Positions 42,675 through 52,304 of a stretch of 61,566 nucleotides of DNA are shown here, piece by piece. A model generated the notes under the pieces. It saw only the letters and a list, made by a program, of their open reading frames with translations. It searched no databases and was not told where the DNA came from. The first letter of the stretch is position 1. Every line of letters starts with the position of its first letter. Source of the DNA: DSNY01 sp016861185 (GTDB taxonomy: Bacteria > Pseudomonadota > Gammaproteobacteria > Burkholderiales > Burkholderiaceae_F); contig SZOR01000011.1 in the NCBI GenBank assembly GCA_030263275.1, positions 1 through 61,566 of the forward strand, given 5' to 3'. Both the position numbers and the translations under genes were made by a program.

Positions 42675-42846
42675 GTCGGGAGGGCGGTGCGCGGTGCGCG
42701 CGGAGCGGCGGCGATTATGCCACGCAGACGCGCGCAAACCCGCGTCGCGATTGGGTTTTGTCGACTCGCGCCGGCACGCTAATGCGGGTGACGGAACCGC
42801 CGCAACGCGCGCGAGTCTGACCGGGATCCCGCGTCCAGGAGCGCAC

Positions 42847-43530
42847 ATGAACGATCGCCCGAACAACGCTTCGACGCTGCGCCGGCGCCATGCGCTGGCC
42901 GCCCTCGCCAGCGTGCCGCTCGCCGCCGGTTTCCACACCGCGCAGGCGCAGACCGCGAACGAACTGCGCTCGACGCCGCGCCAGACGCTCGGCCCGTTTT
43001 ATCCGCGCAATGCGTCGGAACGCCCGCGCGCGACCGACGCCGATCTGCTCACCGTCGAAAACGGGCGTGTGCTCAGCAAGGGCACGCCGCTCTACCTGAC
43101 CGGGCGCGTGCTGACGGCGCGCGGCGTGCCGGTCGCGGGGGCGGTCGTCGAAATCTGGCAATGCGACGCCAACGCCGTCTACCACCACCCGGCGGGCGGC
43201 GCCGTCAGCGAACGCGATCCGCACTTCCAGGGCTACGGCACGGCCACGACGGACGCAGCCGGCGCCTTTCACTTCCGCACGATCCAGCCCGTTCCCTACC
43301 CCGGCCGCACGCCGCACATCCACGTGCGCGTCGCCGCGAGCGGCGTGCAAGCCCTCCCCACCCAGCTCTATCTGGACGGCCACCCGGGCAATGCGCGCGA
43401 CTTCCTCTATCGGCAGCTCGACGAAGCCGAACGCGCCGCGGTGACGCTGAAGCTGCAGCCGACGCAGTCCGCCCACCCGCTCGCGCAGGCCACACAGTTC
43501 ACCGCCGCGGTCGATCTGATCGTCGGCTAA
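42847..43530 (+). CDS. Secreted intradiol ring-cleavage dioxygenase (Tat signal)
   Basis: A 227-residue protein related to the beta subunit of protocatechuate 3,4-dioxygenase. A twin-arginine-like signal (LRRRHALAALASVPLAAG) lies at residues 11-28. The iron site is visible: a Tyr after WQCDAN, then Tyr, His and His in PYPGRTPHIHV. Intradiol enzymes open catechols; exported single-chain versions are usually of unknown substrate. It is divergent from leuC, and its stop overlaps that of the convergent M48 gene. Confidence 0.85.
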   Translation: MNDRPNNASTLRRRHALAALASVPLAAGFHTAQAQTANELRSTPRQTLGPFYPRNASERPRATDADLLTVENGRVLSKGTPLYLTGRVLTARGVPVAGAVVEIWQCDANAVYHHPAGGAVSERDPHFQGYGTATTDAAGAFHFRTIQPVPYPGRTPHIHVRVAASGVQALPTQLYLDGHPGNARDFLYRQLDEAERAAVTLKLQPTQSAHPLAQATQFTAAVDLIVG

Positions 43531-44348
43531 CGCTTTTTCGCCTGCTCGTACAGCGGCAGCACGCGCTGCGAGTATTCCTGCAGGTCGCGGATGCGCGTTT
43601 CGTGCGACGGGTGCGTCGACAGCCATTGCGGCGGTTGGCCGCCGCCCTGCCCGGCCATCTTGTTCCACAGCGTGACCGCGGCGCGCGGATCGTAGGCGGC
43701 GCGCGCTGCAAGTTCGACGCCGATCCGGTCGGCCTCCTGTTCGTTCTCGCGGCTGTTCGGCAGCACGAACATGCTCTGCGCCAGCGTCTGCCCGATATCG
43801 CCGAGGCGCACGCCGGTCAGGATCTCGATCGCCGCGAGCCCGACGCCGGTGGCCATCTGCCGCGACATGCGTTCGCGCGCGTGCTCGCGCAGCGCATGCG
43901 CGATCTCGTGGCCGATCACCGCCGCGAGCTCGTCGTCGCTGATCTTGAGCTTCTCGATCAGTCCCGTGTAGACGGCGATCTTGCCGCCGGGCATGCACCA
44001 GGCGTTGACCTGGTCGGACGCGATCACGTTGACCTCCCACTGCCAGCGCGGAGCGTCGTCGCGGAACACCGCCGTGTGCGGGATCAGTCGCTGCGCGATC
44101 GCGCGCACCCGCTCGGTCTGCTTCGCGTCGCGGTTCAGCAGCCCCTTCTTGTCCGCCTCGGCGAGGATCTGCGAGTACTGCTGGCGCGCGGCGCTGTCGA
44201 CCTGCTGCGCCGACACCGCCATCCGCTGCGTGCGCTCGACGCCGACCACGCCGCCGCGCGTGGTCTGCACGGTCTGGCAACCCGTGATCGCCAGCGCCAG
44301 TCCGAACGCCGCCCACGCAAGGCGGCGGCGTGTGATCTTGTTCAACAT
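43527..44348 (-). CDS. M48-family metalloprotease, lipoprotein
   Basis: A 273-residue periplasmic protease tethered by lipid: the signal peptide ends in the lipobox AITGC. The zinc site is HEIAH in VIGHEIAHALREHA, with the third ligand Glu in ENEQEADRIG. It resembles the YcaL/LoiP group that degrades faulty outer-membrane proteins. The C-terminal THPSHETRI is conserved in the family. Confidence 0.92.
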   Translation of the reverse strand: MLNKITRRRLAWAAFGLALAITGCQTVQTTRGGVVGVERTQRMAVSAQQVDSAARQQYSQILAEADKKGLLNRDAKQTERVRAIAQRLIPHTAVFRDDAPRWQWEVNVIASDQVNAWCMPGGKIAVYTGLIEKLKISDDELAAVIGHEIAHALREHARERMSRQMATGVGLAAIEILTGVRLGDIGQTLAQSMFVLPNSRENEQEADRIGVELAARAAYDPRAAVTLWNKMAGQGGGQPPQWLSTHPSHETRIRDLQEYSQRVLPLYEQAKKR

Positions 44349-44363
44349 GTAGTGTCCTCCGTA

Positions 44364-45566
44364 TCAGCCTGTCGATGTCGCGGCGTGCGCATGCGCGGCG
44401 CGATCCAGCGTGCGCGTGCGCTGCACGGCCCACCAGCCGGCGAGCGCCGCCGCGCTGCTCGAAAGAAACGCGACGGCGGGTCCGAACGCCGACCATAGCC
44501 ACGCGGCAACCAGGCTGCCCGCCGTGCCGCCGACGCCGTAACCGATGCTGACGTACAGCGCCTGGCCGCGTGCGCCGGCGCGGCCCGGGAACCACTGCTG
44601 GATCGTCAGGATCGACGCGCTGTGATGAACCGCGAAGGTCGCGGCGTGCAGAAGCTGCGCGACGAGCAACAGCAGCCAGAGGTGCGCGAACTCGGCGATC
44701 AGGAAGAAGCGCAGCGCTGCGAGCAGGAAGCTCGCCGCGAGCAGCCGGAACGCGCCGTAGCGCGCGAAGAACCGTCCCTGCGTGTAGAAGAAGACGATTT
44801 CGACGACGACGCCGACGACCCAGAACACGCCGATCTGCGTCTTGCTATAGCCGAGCTGCGCCAGGTACAAGGAGAAGTACGTGTAGAACGCGCCGTGCGC
44901 GAACACCATCAGCGCGGCCGACGTGAAGAACCAGCGCACGCGCGGCTCGACAAGCCGCTTGCGCACCGACACCGCAGGCGACTGCGCTTCATCGTGAGGC
45001 GGCTCGTCGATCAGGAAGGTCGTCGCCGCCGACAGCGCGAGCAGCACGAGCCCGGCGTACGGCTGCCAGCCGATGCCGGCCCAGTCGAACAGCGGCCCGG
45101 CCGCCAGCACGAGCGTGATGAAGCCGATCGAACCCCACGCGCGCAGCCGGCCGTAGCGCGAAGCGCCGGAGCCGTCCTGCCGCAGGCGCGCGGCGGTGAT
45201 CGATTCGCCGACCGGGATCTGCGCGGTGATGAACAGATTGACCGCCAGCATCACCGCGAAAATCCAGCCGAAGCCGCCCGGCAGCAGGATCGGCGCGAAG
45301 CACAGCAGCGTGGCGACTGCGGTCCAGCGCAGGATCGTGATGCGGTGCGCGGTACGGTCGGCAAGGTAGCCCCACAGGTTCGGGCCGACGACGCGCATGC
45401 CCTGCATCATCGCGAGCACGACGCCGATCTGCACGGCGCTCAATCCGCGGCTTTCCAGATACAGGGGAAAGTACGGCGCGAAGATGCCCGCGGTCGCGAA
45501 ATACGCGGCGAAGAACGCGCCGAGCCGCCAGTCGGCTGTGTGTGCAGCGGCGGTTCGACCGGTCAT
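44364..45566 (-). CDS. MFS transporter (HcaT/LacY-like branch)
   Basis: A 400-residue carrier with about 12 membrane segments. Family-like blocks are GIFAPYFPLYLESRGLSAVQIG at the first helices, GYLADRTAHR in the first cytoplasmic loop and RLRAWGSIGFI in the middle, as in 3-phenylpropionate permease relatives. The substrate is unknown. The ATG overlaps the aroC stop by 4 bases, so the two are coupled. Confidence 0.83.
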   Translation of the reverse strand: MTGRTAAAHTADWRLGAFFAAYFATAGIFAPYFPLYLESRGLSAVQIGVVLAMMQGMRVVGPNLWGYLADRTAHRITILRWTAVATLLCFAPILLPGGFGWIFAVMLAVNLFITAQIPVGESITAARLRQDGSGASRYGRLRAWGSIGFITLVLAAGPLFDWAGIGWQPYAGLVLLALSAATTFLIDEPPHDEAQSPAVSVRKRLVEPRVRWFFTSAALMVFAHGAFYTYFSLYLAQLGYSKTQIGVFWVVGVVVEIVFFYTQGRFFARYGAFRLLAASFLLAALRFFLIAEFAHLWLLLLVAQLLHAATFAVHHSASILTIQQWFPGRAGARGQALYVSIGYGVGGTAGSLVAAWLWSAFGPAVAFLSSSAAALAGWWAVQRTRTLDRAAHAHAATSTG

Positions 45567-46672
45567 GCGTCCTTGGGCGCGCGCGCGGCGATCGGCGGGA
45601 CCGGCAGCTCAACATCGCCGTTCTGCGCGCGCTGCAGCAGCGCGTGGTCCATCAGTACGAGTGCCAGCATCGCCTCGGCGATCGGCGTGGCGCGGATGCC
45701 GACGCAGGGATCGTGGCGGCCGTGCGTTTCGACCGTCACCGGCCGGTTGTTGCGGTCGATCGAGCGGCGCGGCAGCCGGATGCTCGACGTGGGCTTGATC
45801 GCGATCGACACTTCGATGTCTTGGCCGGTCGAGATCCCGCCCAGCACCCCGCCGGCGTGGTTCGACAGGAAACCGTCCGGTGTCAGCTCGTCGCCGTGCT
45901 CGCTGCCTTTCTGCGCGACCGCGCCGAAGCCGGCACCGATCTCCACCCCTTTGACCGCGTTGATGCCCATCATCGCGTACGCGATGTCGGCGTCGAGCTT
46001 GTCGTACAGCGGCGCGCCGAGCCCGACCGGCACATCCGTCGCGGTCACGCGCAGCCGCGCGCCGCACGAGTCGCCCTGCCTGCGCAATGCGTCCATGTAG
46101 TCCTCGAGCCGAGGGACGATCGCCTCGTTCGGCGCGAAGAACGGGTTGCGCTCCGCGTGTTCCCAGGCGACGAAGGCAATCTCGATCTCGCCGAGCTGCT
46201 GCAGACAACCGCGCACGCGCGTGCCGTAACGCTCGCGCAGCCATTTCTTCGCAACGGCGCCGGCGGCAACCATCGGCGCGGTCAGCCGCGCCGACGAGCG
46301 CCCGCCGCCGCGCGGATCGCGAGCGCCGTACTTGCGCCAGTACGTGTAGTCGGCATGGCCGGGACGGAACGTATCGAGCAGATTCTCGTAATCGCTGCTG
46401 CGCTGATCCTCGTTGCGGATCAGCAGCGCGATCGGCGTGCCGGTCGTCCGGCCTTCGAACACGCCCGACAGGATCTCGACCCGATCAGATTCGCGCCGCT
46501 GCGTCACGTGGCGCGAAGTGCCCGGCTTGCGCCGGTCCAGATCCGGCTGCAGGTCTTCGACCGCAAGCGCAAGCCCGGGCGGACAGCCGTCGATCACGCA
46601 ACCGATCGCCGGGCCATGCGATTCGCCGAAGTTGGTGACCCGAAGCAGATGCCCGAACGTCGAACCGGCCAT
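45563..46672 (-). CDS. aroC: Chorismate synthase
   Basis: A 369-residue FMN-dependent enzyme making chorismate, the precursor of aromatic amino acids and folate. Signature blocks are FGESHGPAIGCVIDGCPPG, GGRSSARLTA and RHDPCVGIRATPIAEAM. The length is normal. It sits between the LplT-PlsC fusion gene and the MFS gene. Confidence 0.97.
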   Translation of the reverse strand: MAGSTFGHLLRVTNFGESHGPAIGCVIDGCPPGLALAVEDLQPDLDRRKPGTSRHVTQRRESDRVEILSGVFEGRTTGTPIALLIRNEDQRSSDYENLLDTFRPGHADYTYWRKYGARDPRGGGRSSARLTAPMVAAGAVAKKWLRERYGTRVRGCLQQLGEIEIAFVAWEHAERNPFFAPNEAIVPRLEDYMDALRRQGDSCGARLRVTATDVPVGLGAPLYDKLDADIAYAMMGINAVKGVEIGAGFGAVAQKGSEHGDELTPDGFLSNHAGGVLGGISTGQDIEVSIAIKPTSSIRLPRRSIDRNNRPVTVETHGRHDPCVGIRATPIAEAMLALVLMDHALLQRAQNGDVELPVPPIAARAPKDA

Positions 46673-46734
46673 GAAGCGTCTCTCGAGAACGGCCTGATTC
46701 TAGTTCTTGGTCGCGCGCAGCGCGGCGTGCGGCT

Positions 46735-48624
46735 TCACTTCCAGTCGCCGCGCAGCGTGGCGACCATCGACTGCAGCGCTTCCGGCGACGCTTCGGCGGG
46801 TCCCACCGGCAGGCCGACCGCCACGCCGATCTTCGAGAACAGCCCGCGGCGGAAAGGTTTGGTCATCGCCGCGCCGCCCTTGCGCGAGAAGAACGATCCC
46901 CACAGCCCCTGCAGCGCGACCGGGATCACCGGCACCGGATCGCGTTCGAGGATGCGCGTAATGCCGGGACGAAACGGGCCGATCTCGCCGCTGTCGGTGA
47001 TCCGCCCTTCCGGGAAGATGCAGACGAGCTGGCCGTCGCGCAGTTCTTCCGATACGCGCTCGAACGCGCGTTCCATCATGGCCGCGTCGACCTTTGCGGG
47101 CGCGATCGGAATCGCCTTGACCTGCCGGAACAGCCAGGACAACACCGGGACGCGGAAGATGCCGAGGTCCATCACGAAACGGATCGGCCGCGGACTCATC
47201 GCCATCAGCACCAGCGCGTCGACGAAGCTCACGTGGTTGCCGACGATCACCGCAGGACCTTCGGCCGGAATGCGCTCCACGCCCTGCCGCCGGATGCGAT
47301 AGACGGTGCCGACGAGCAGCCAGGACAGGAAACGCAGCAGGAACTCCGGCACCAGCGTATAGATGTAAACGGCGACCAGCACGTTCAGCAGCGCCGTCAG
47401 AAGGAAAAGCTGCGGGATCGACAGCCCGAGCGACCCGAGCACCAGCGCGGCAAAGCCCGCCGCGAGGATCAGGAACACCGCGTTCAGGATGTTGTTCGAC
47501 GCGATGATCCGTGCCTTGTGCGTCGCCTCGCTGCGCGTCTGGATCAGCGCGTACAGCGGCACGCTGTAGAAGCCGGCGAACAACGCGAGCAGGAGCAGGT
47601 CCGCGAGCACGCGCCAGTGCGCCGCGATCGCGAGGAACTGCGCGGCCGTCAAAGGCGCGCCCGCCGGCAGGTCCTGCACCGCCAGGTACAGATCGACGGT
47701 GAAGGCCGACATGCCGATCGAGCCGAAAGGCACGAGTCCGATCTCGACCTGGTGGCGCGACATCCGCTCGCACGCGAGCGAACCGAGCCCGATGCCGATC
47801 GAAAACACGGCGAGCAACAGCGTGGCCACGGCCGGGTCGCCGCGCAGCGTCTGCTGCGCAAACTGAGGGAACTGGGTCAGGAATACCGCGCCGAAGAACC
47901 ACAGCCAGGAGATGCCGAGCACCGACAGGAACACCGCGCGGTCGCGCCGCGCGACCTGCACGTTGTGCCAGGTGACGCGAATGGGGTTCCAGTCGATCGC
48001 GAGCTTCGGATCCGAAGGTGCGGCCGACGGAATCGCAAAGCTCGCCGCCAGCCCCGCCAACGCGAGCGCCACGCACACGGCGGCCGCGTAGAGGTTGCCC
48101 GCGGGGCTGGCGTCGATCAGCGCACCGGCCGCCATCGTGCCGAGCAGGATCGCGACGAAGGTGCCCATCTCGACCAGCCCGTTGCCGCCGACGATTTCGG
48201 TCGGCGCCAGCACTTGCGGCAGGTACGCGTACTTGACCGGGCCGAACAGCGTCGAATGCAGACCCATCAGGAAGGTGCAGGCGAGCAGCACCGCGAAGCT
48301 GTGCGCCCAGAAACCCCACGCACCGGCCAGCATGATCGCGACCTCGAGCAGCTTGACGAGCCGCATCAGCCGCGCCTTGTCGTACTTGTCGGCAAGCTGC
48401 CCGCTGGTCGCGGAGAACAGCAGGAACGGCAGCACGAACAGCGCCGCGATCAGGTTGACCGCCAGCGCGGGCGCCAGCGTCGTGTAGTCGGCCGCCTTGT
48501 ACGTGACCAGCAGCGTGAACGCGTACTTGAAGACGTTGTCGTTGGCCGCGCCGAGGAACTGCGTCCAGAAGAACGGCGCGAAGCGGCGCTGCGCGAGCAG
48601 TGCGAACTGTCCGGGGGAAGACAC
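46735..48624 (-). CDS. LplT-like MFS carrier fused to PlsC-type acyltransferase
   Basis: A 629-residue inner-membrane fusion. Residues 1 to about 425 form an MFS carrier like LplT (FWTQFLGAANDNVFKYA, TFLMGLHSTLFGPVKYAYLP). Residues about 430-629 are a glycerolipid acyltransferase with NHVSFVD and FPEGRITDSGE. Together they probably flip lysophospholipids inward and re-acylate them. The acyl-ACP synthetase part of larger family members is absent. The start is GTG with a GAGGAAT site, 12 bases after the amidohydrolase stop. Confidence 0.9.
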   Translation of the reverse strand: MSSPGQFALLAQRRFAPFFWTQFLGAANDNVFKYAFTLLVTYKAADYTTLAPALAVNLIAALFVLPFLLFSATSGQLADKYDKARLMRLVKLLEVAIMLAGAWGFWAHSFAVLLACTFLMGLHSTLFGPVKYAYLPQVLAPTEIVGGNGLVEMGTFVAILLGTMAAGALIDASPAGNLYAAAVCVALALAGLAASFAIPSAAPSDPKLAIDWNPIRVTWHNVQVARRDRAVFLSVLGISWLWFFGAVFLTQFPQFAQQTLRGDPAVATLLLAVFSIGIGLGSLACERMSRHQVEIGLVPFGSIGMSAFTVDLYLAVQDLPAGAPLTAAQFLAIAAHWRVLADLLLLALFAGFYSVPLYALIQTRSEATHKARIIASNNILNAVFLILAAGFAALVLGSLGLSIPQLFLLTALLNVLVAVYIYTLVPEFLLRFLSWLLVGTVYRIRRQGVERIPAEGPAVIVGNHVSFVDALVLMAMSPRPIRFVMDLGIFRVPVLSWLFRQVKAIPIAPAKVDAAMMERAFERVSEELRDGQLVCIFPEGRITDSGEIGPFRPGITRILERDPVPVIPVALQGLWGSFFSRKGGAAMTKPFRRGLFSKIGVAVGLPVGPAEASPEALQSMVATLRGDWK

Positions 48625-48636
48625 GGTCGGGATTCC

Positions 48637-49869
48637 TCAGTTGTTGTCGTTCTGGGGAGCGAAGAAGTCGCGCGTGTGGAACACGCTCGGCGCAAGCCGC
48701 GCGGCGCCGTCCGCCAGCGTGCGCTTGAGCACGAACTCGAACAGCAGCGGATTGAACGCGCGGATCCGCAGCAGCACTTCGGCCGTAGCGGCGTCGAGCA
48801 GCCCGGCCGCGATGAACATCGGCATCGAATACAGCAGCCCGATCCCCGGCAGCGGGTAGTCCGAACCGTGCAGCAGCCGGTGGTGCCAGTCGCCGCGCGC
48901 GAGCAGCCGCCGCATCACGTCGAGTTCGCGGTTGCGTTGGAACACGGCGGACAGATCGCCGAAGAGCCGCCCTTCGTAGCGCGGATCGTCCATCAGGCGC
49001 GCGAACAGGTCGAACGCGCGCTCGCGCGGGCCGTCTTCGCCGCGGTCGATGTCGCGCGCGTGCCCGAGCGTGGCGGCGTGCGCGACGACCACGCGCACGC
49101 CGGCGTCGAGCGCGCGCCGCAGTCGCAGCGGGTTGTTGAACGCGTGCTGGCGCGCGCCGGGCGCGGCGACTTCCTCGCCGCAGTGGACGATCAGCGGCAG
49201 CCGGTGCGCGACGAGCCGCGCGTAGAACGCATCGCAGCGCGCCGACGCCGGGTCGATGTTCATCGACGAAGGCAGCCACTTGACCGCGCGCGCACCGGCG
49301 GCCGCGGCAGCGTCGAGCCGCTCGAGCGCATCGGGCCGGTAGGGGTGGATCGACGCGACCCACTCGAAGCGTTCCGGCCGGGCGCGCGCGACCGCGACCG
49401 CGTACGCGTTCGGCGTATGGAAGGTCGAGCGTTCGGGCCGCTCGACGCCGGCATCGTCGACCGCATGGTCGAAGGCGAAGAGCAGCATCCTGAAGCCGGG
49501 CGGGAACGCATCGAGCAGCGCGTTCAGGCGCTCGACGTAGCGCGCATCGACCGCGCCGTCCGGCGCATCGTCGACGCAGGCTGCGGCCATCAACACCTTG
49601 CGGCGGATGCGCTCGATCGGTTTGAACCAGCTCTGGGTATCCGGATGGACGTACGCGCCGCCGCCCGAGTCGCCCGTGCCGACCAGATGCGCATGCGCGT
49701 CCCAGACGCGCTGCGGGTCCAACCCGCTCCACGCAGCGGCGACCAGTTCGTGACGCGCCAGCTCGGCGGGCAGCGGAGCGAAACAGCCGGCCTCGGCCGC
49801 TTGCGCGCGCGCAAATACCGCGGTGAAAGGACCGGCGCAGCAGAGGCAGAGGAATTGGCGGCGATTCAT
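48637..49869 (-). CDS. Secreted amidohydrolase-family protein
   Basis: A 410-residue TIM-barrel hydrolase of the amidohydrolase-2 type with an N-terminal export signal (MNRRQFLCLCCAGPF, possibly Tat; cleavage near residue 25). Metal-site candidates are His59 and His61 in WDAHAHL, LIVHCGEE, VVVAHAAT and LLHGSDYPLPG. Family members hydrolyse or decarboxylate small carboxylates; no substrate can be named. It probably forms an operon with the LplT-PlsC gene. Confidence 0.8.
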   Translation of the reverse strand: MNRRQFLCLCCAGPFTAVFARAQAAEAGCFAPLPAELARHELVAAAWSGLDPQRVWDAHAHLVGTGDSGGGAYVHPDTQSWFKPIERIRRKVLMAAACVDDAPDGAVDARYVERLNALLDAFPPGFRMLLFAFDHAVDDAGVERPERSTFHTPNAYAVAVARARPERFEWVASIHPYRPDALERLDAAAAAGARAVKWLPSSMNIDPASARCDAFYARLVAHRLPLIVHCGEEVAAPGARQHAFNNPLRLRRALDAGVRVVVAHAATLGHARDIDRGEDGPRERAFDLFARLMDDPRYEGRLFGDLSAVFQRNRELDVMRRLLARGDWHHRLLHGSDYPLPGIGLLYSMPMFIAAGLLDAATAEVLLRIRAFNPLLFEFVLKRTLADGAARLAPSVFHTRDFFAPQNDNN

Positions 49870-49956
49870 GCTGCCGCGGATGGTAGGCAGCCGATCGGTG
49901 CGGTCCAGCGCGCGCAGGTCAGGTCGCGCGTTTCGATACCCGCGGTGCCGCCGAAG

Positions 49957-50964
49957 TCAGCCTGCGATCGCATCCGCGAGCGCAAGCCCCGACAGATACG
50001 CGCCTTCGACCCGCGGCGGCCCGAACCAGTCGCCCGCCACGCCGATGCGATGCCGCGCGTCCCACAGGCACGGCTGCGGCAGCGATTCACGGGCGGTGGC
50101 GACGGTCCAGCGATGCGCCGTCGCGTGGCGCAGTTCGAGCGCTCGGCCGACGCGCGCGGCAAACGCATCGGCGAGCCGCCGCGCCGCCTCATCGTCGCCG
50201 ATGACGAAGTGCCGGCGCGACCAGGCGGGATGCGCGTGCAGCACCCAGCGCTCGGCCACGCCCTGGACGGTCGGGCGCAGCGGCTTGCGATCGTCGCGCG
50301 CAATCCAGCCGAGTGCGGCATCGCCGTTAACGAACGCGCCGTCGAAATCGATCCCGCTCGGCCGCGCCAGCGCCAGCAGCGCAGCCCAGCAAGGCTCCCA
50401 GACCAGCGCGGCCAACCGATCCGCGAGGTCGCTGACGCCGCGCAGCAGTTCGGCGCAACCGGGCGACGGCAGCGCGAAACCAACGACGTCGAAGCCGCTC
50501 GCCGAGCGCTCGTTGCGCGCTTCGTCGTGGACGAACCAGCGCCCGCCGCGCCGTTCGAGCGCGGCGATGCGAACGCCGAACTGGACATCGAGCCCGGCCG
50601 CGAGCCGCCGCGGTAGCGCCGCCATCGCGGGGACGCCGACCCAGCGTTCGGCCGACATCGACTTCTCGGTCGATCGCCCCGCGGTGAACGCGATCACGCG
50701 GCCGTTCCAGCGCTGCACGACCCCTTCGCCGCGCAAGGGCGCGAGCGCCGCCTCGAAGCGGTGATGCTGGACGGTGAAGTACTGCGCGCCGTGGTCGAAC
50801 GGTCCGAACGCGGTCGGCAGCGTCGCAACGCGTCCGCCCGCCGCGCGCCCGGCCTCGAACACGGTGACGCGCGCGCCGCGCGCTGCCAGTTCGCGCGCGC
50901 AGGCCAGCCCTGCGACGCCCGCGCCGACGATCGCGACGCGGGCCCTGGATACCGCCAGACTCAC
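49957..50964 (-). CDS. FAD-dependent amine-oxidase-like protein (renalase-like)
   Basis: A 335-residue flavoprotein. The FAD-binding GxGxxG is at residues 14-19 (VGAGVAGLACA), with the following acidic VFEAGRAAGGR and DHGAQYFTV, as in renalase-like oxidoreductases. The C-terminal FAD block is IGVAGDWFGPPRVEGAYLSG. The substrate is unknown. The GTG start overlaps the CBS gene stop by 4 bases. Confidence 0.85.
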   Translation of the reverse strand: MSLAVSRARVAIVGAGVAGLACARELAARGARVTVFEAGRAAGGRVATLPTAFGPFDHGAQYFTVQHHRFEAALAPLRGEGVVQRWNGRVIAFTAGRSTEKSMSAERWVGVPAMAALPRRLAAGLDVQFGVRIAALERRGGRWFVHDEARNERSASGFDVVGFALPSPGCAELLRGVSDLADRLAALVWEPCWAALLALARPSGIDFDGAFVNGDAALGWIARDDRKPLRPTVQGVAERWVLHAHPAWSRRHFVIGDDEAARRLADAFAARVGRALELRHATAHRWTVATARESLPQPCLWDARHRIGVAGDWFGPPRVEGAYLSGLALADAIAG

Positions 50965-51413
50965 CCGCTAACCGACTCCTGTTCGGGCCAGTCGCGGATG
51001 TAAGCCTTGAGCATGCGGTTCTCGAAGCTCTGTTCTTCGAGCACGGCTCTCGCCACGTCGTAGAAGGAGATCACCCCTTCGAGCGCACGGCCGTTGAGCA
51101 CCGGCAGGTAGCGCACGTGGCTTTCGAGCATCAGGCGGCGCACCTCGTTGACGTCGGTCTCCGGCGTCACGGTCAGCGGCGAATCGTCCATCACGCTGCG
51201 CACGAGCCGGTCGCCGACCGAGCCCTTGTTCTCGTACAGCGTCTTGATGACTTCGCGGAAGGTCAGCATGCCGACCAGATCGCCGTGCTCCATTACGACG
51301 ACGGAGCCGATGTCCTTTTCGGCCATCGTCTGCACGGCAGACCACAGCGTGTGATCCGGCGTCACCGTAAACAGCGCGTTGCCCTTGACCCGCAGGATGT
51401 CGCTGACCTTCAT
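50961..51413 (-). CDS. CBS-domain pair protein
   Basis: A 150-residue protein made of two CBS repeats (about residues 10-65 and 75-135), each with the strand-turn pattern VVVMEHGDLVGMLTFRE or YLPVLNGRALEGVISFYD. CBS pairs bind adenine nucleotides and act as energy sensors. The ATG at 51413 has a GGGAGACAGG site; in-frame codons further up are ignored. Confidence 0.9.
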   Translation of the reverse strand: MKVSDILRVKGNALFTVTPDHTLWSAVQTMAEKDIGSVVVMEHGDLVGMLTFREVIKTLYENKGSVGDRLVRSVMDDSPLTVTPETDVNEVRRLMLESHVRYLPVLNGRALEGVISFYDVARAVLEEQSFENRMLKAYIRDWPEQESVSG

Positions 51414-51512
51414 GACCTGTCTCCCTCGCCGTCGTTCACGACGCGCGGGCATCCTAGCCCACGGCCGCGGCCCGGGGAATCGCCCGCTTGGGTTCTATAC
51501 CGCCGATCGGCG

Positions 51513-52301
51513 TCAGGCGCGCCGCAGCCAGCCGAGCCCGGCCGAGGTGCCGCCCGGCGCGGTCCCGCGGGCCGGCCGGTATTCGCATCCGACCCAGCCG
51601 GCGTAGCCCAGCCGGTCGAGCAGCGCGAACAGGTAGGGGTAATGGACCTCGCCCGAGTCGGGTTCGTGCCGATCGGGCACGCCGGCGATCTGAACGTGCG
51701 CGACCAGCGGGAAGAAGCGCTCGAGGTGTCGCGCCAGATCGCCCTCCATGATCTGCAGGTGATAGAAGTCCAGTTGCAGGCCGAGGTTCGGCTTGTGCAA
51801 CGCCGCGATCACGTCCGCCCCCTGCTGCTGGCGGGTCAGGTAATAACCGGGCATGTCGCGCGTATTGATCGGTTCGATCGTCACCGTGACGCCGTGCGGG
51901 CGCAGCGTGTCGCAGGCGTACGCGAGATTGCGCAGGTAGACGCGCAGGCATTCGTCGGGCGCGCAGTCGGCCGGCGGGCGTCCCGCCATCACGTGCAGCC
52001 GCGGCGCACCGACCGTGCGCGCATAGTCGAGCGCCTGCGCGATCGAGGCTTCGAACTCCTTCTCGCGGCCGGGCAGCGCGGCCAGGCCTCGCTCGCCGGC
52101 GTCGTGGTTGCCCTGCGGCGCGTTCATCAGCACGAGCTGCACGCGCGCAGCGTCGAGCGCGCGCCTGAACTCGGTCGCCTCGACCGCGTACGGCGACTGC
52201 ACCTCGACCGCGGCAAAACCGTCGCGCGCCGCGGCGGCCGCGCGGTGCACGAGCGCGTGCTCCGGGTACAGCGTGCTCAGGTTCGCGGCAAAACGCGGCA
52301 T
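51513..52301 (-). CDS. hyi: Hydroxypyruvate isomerase family protein
   Basis: A 262-residue TIM-barrel sugar isomerase. MPRFAANLSTLYPE is the usual start; the metal/catalytic Glu residues fall in VTIEPINTRDMPGYYL and GCEYRP, with DFYHLQIMEGD between. It interconverts hydroxypyruvate and tartronate semialdehyde, or acts on related sugar acids (OtnI type). No glyoxylate-pathway partners lie nearby. It starts 3 bases after the iminopeptidase stop. Confidence 0.9.
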   Translation of the reverse strand: MPRFAANLSTLYPEHALVHRAAAAARDGFAAVEVQSPYAVEATEFRRALDAARVQLVLMNAPQGNHDAGERGLAALPGREKEFEASIAQALDYARTVGAPRLHVMAGRPPADCAPDECLRVYLRNLAYACDTLRPHGVTVTIEPINTRDMPGYYLTRQQQGADVIAALHKPNLGLQLDFYHLQIMEGDLARHLERFFPLVAHVQIAGVPDRHEPDSGEVHYPYLFALLDRLGYAGWVGCEYRPARGTAPGGTSAGLGWLRRA

Positions 52302-52304
52302 CGT

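Noticed and set aside
47233..50616. An 1127-codon open frame on the plus strand
   Set aside because: It lies antisense to the LplT-PlsC, amidohydrolase and flavoprotein genes, all with clear motifs; its own composition is Arg/Gln/Glu-rich shadow text.
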